In this document: positions 6,058 through 6,076 of the stretch, piece by piece
Position numbering within the stretch: position 1 is the stretch's first letter
How the letters are laid out: every line of letters starts with the position of its first letter
Assembly (NCBI GenBank): GCA_944325615.1
Contig: CALVAU010000113.1
Span: forward strand, 1 to 6,076
Direction of reading: 5' to 3'
DNA length: 6,076 bases
Source of the DNA: Candidatus Gastranaerophilales bacterium
Lineage (GTDB): Bacteria; Cyanobacteriota; Vampirovibrionia; Gastranaerophilales; Gastranaerophilaceae
Made by a program: the position numbers and the translations under genes
Notes under the pieces: generated by a model
Database searches by the model: none
What the model saw: the letters and a program-made list of their open reading frames with translations, nothing else
Told to the model about the DNA's origin: nothing

Positions 6058-6076
6058 AGTGCGTAATTTATATATG

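Noticed and set aside
6074..6076. ATG at the extreme right edge as the start of a further gene
   Set aside because: No Shine-Dalgarno precedes it and no codons follow inside the window, so it cannot be supported.

Overview
The window is AT-rich and gene-dense. It carries four protein genes, one tRNA gene and short intergenic gaps that hold readable promoters and terminators. The ClpC protein looks cyanobacterial or plastid-like throughout. The tRNA-Glu also has plastid/cyanobacterial features (G1·U72, A53-U61). Neither the ctsR-mcsA-mcsB genes usual for Bacillota nor any photosynthesis gene is present. My best guess is a low-GC, non-photosynthetic relative of cyanobacteria (Vampirovibrionia/'Melainabacteria', for example Gastranaerophilales). 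This is inference from sequence resemblance, not a phylogenetic result.

Layout, left to right. (1) Positions 2-541, plus strand: 5'-truncated peptidyl-tRNA hydrolase (pth). (2) 601-2004, plus strand: a 467-residue tetratricopeptide-repeat protein with a strong Shine-Dalgarno and an amphipathic C-terminal tail. (3) 2001-3233, minus strand: an inner-membrane GspF/PilC-family protein. It converges on the TPR gene, and the two stop codons share the palindrome TTAA. (4) 3257-3290: an intrinsic terminator for clpC, just upstream of the gspF/pilC-like gene. (5) 3295-5793, minus strand: the AAA+ unfoldase clpC. (6) 5794-5950: a divergent promoter region serving clpC leftward and tRNA-Glu rightward. 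(7) 5951-6026, plus strand: tRNA-Glu(UUC) with encoded CCA, followed by a strong terminator at 6035-6057. No gene-free stretch exceeds 160 bases.

Functionally the genes are mostly core housekeeping: ribosome recycling (Pth), regulated proteolysis (ClpC with a ClpP not in this window), Glu decoding (and possibly tetrapyrrole precursor supply), and one piece of a type IV pilus or type II secretion machine separated from its partners. I see no mobile element, CRISPR array, phage gene or defence system, and no evidence for a new multi-gene system. The points worth a second look are small: the shared stop palindrome, the unusual start context of the gspF/pilC-like gene just after a terminator, the polyserine linker in ClpC, the GNPG-to-GNIG change in Pth, and AT-rich inverted repeats in the clpC/tRNA-Glu control region.
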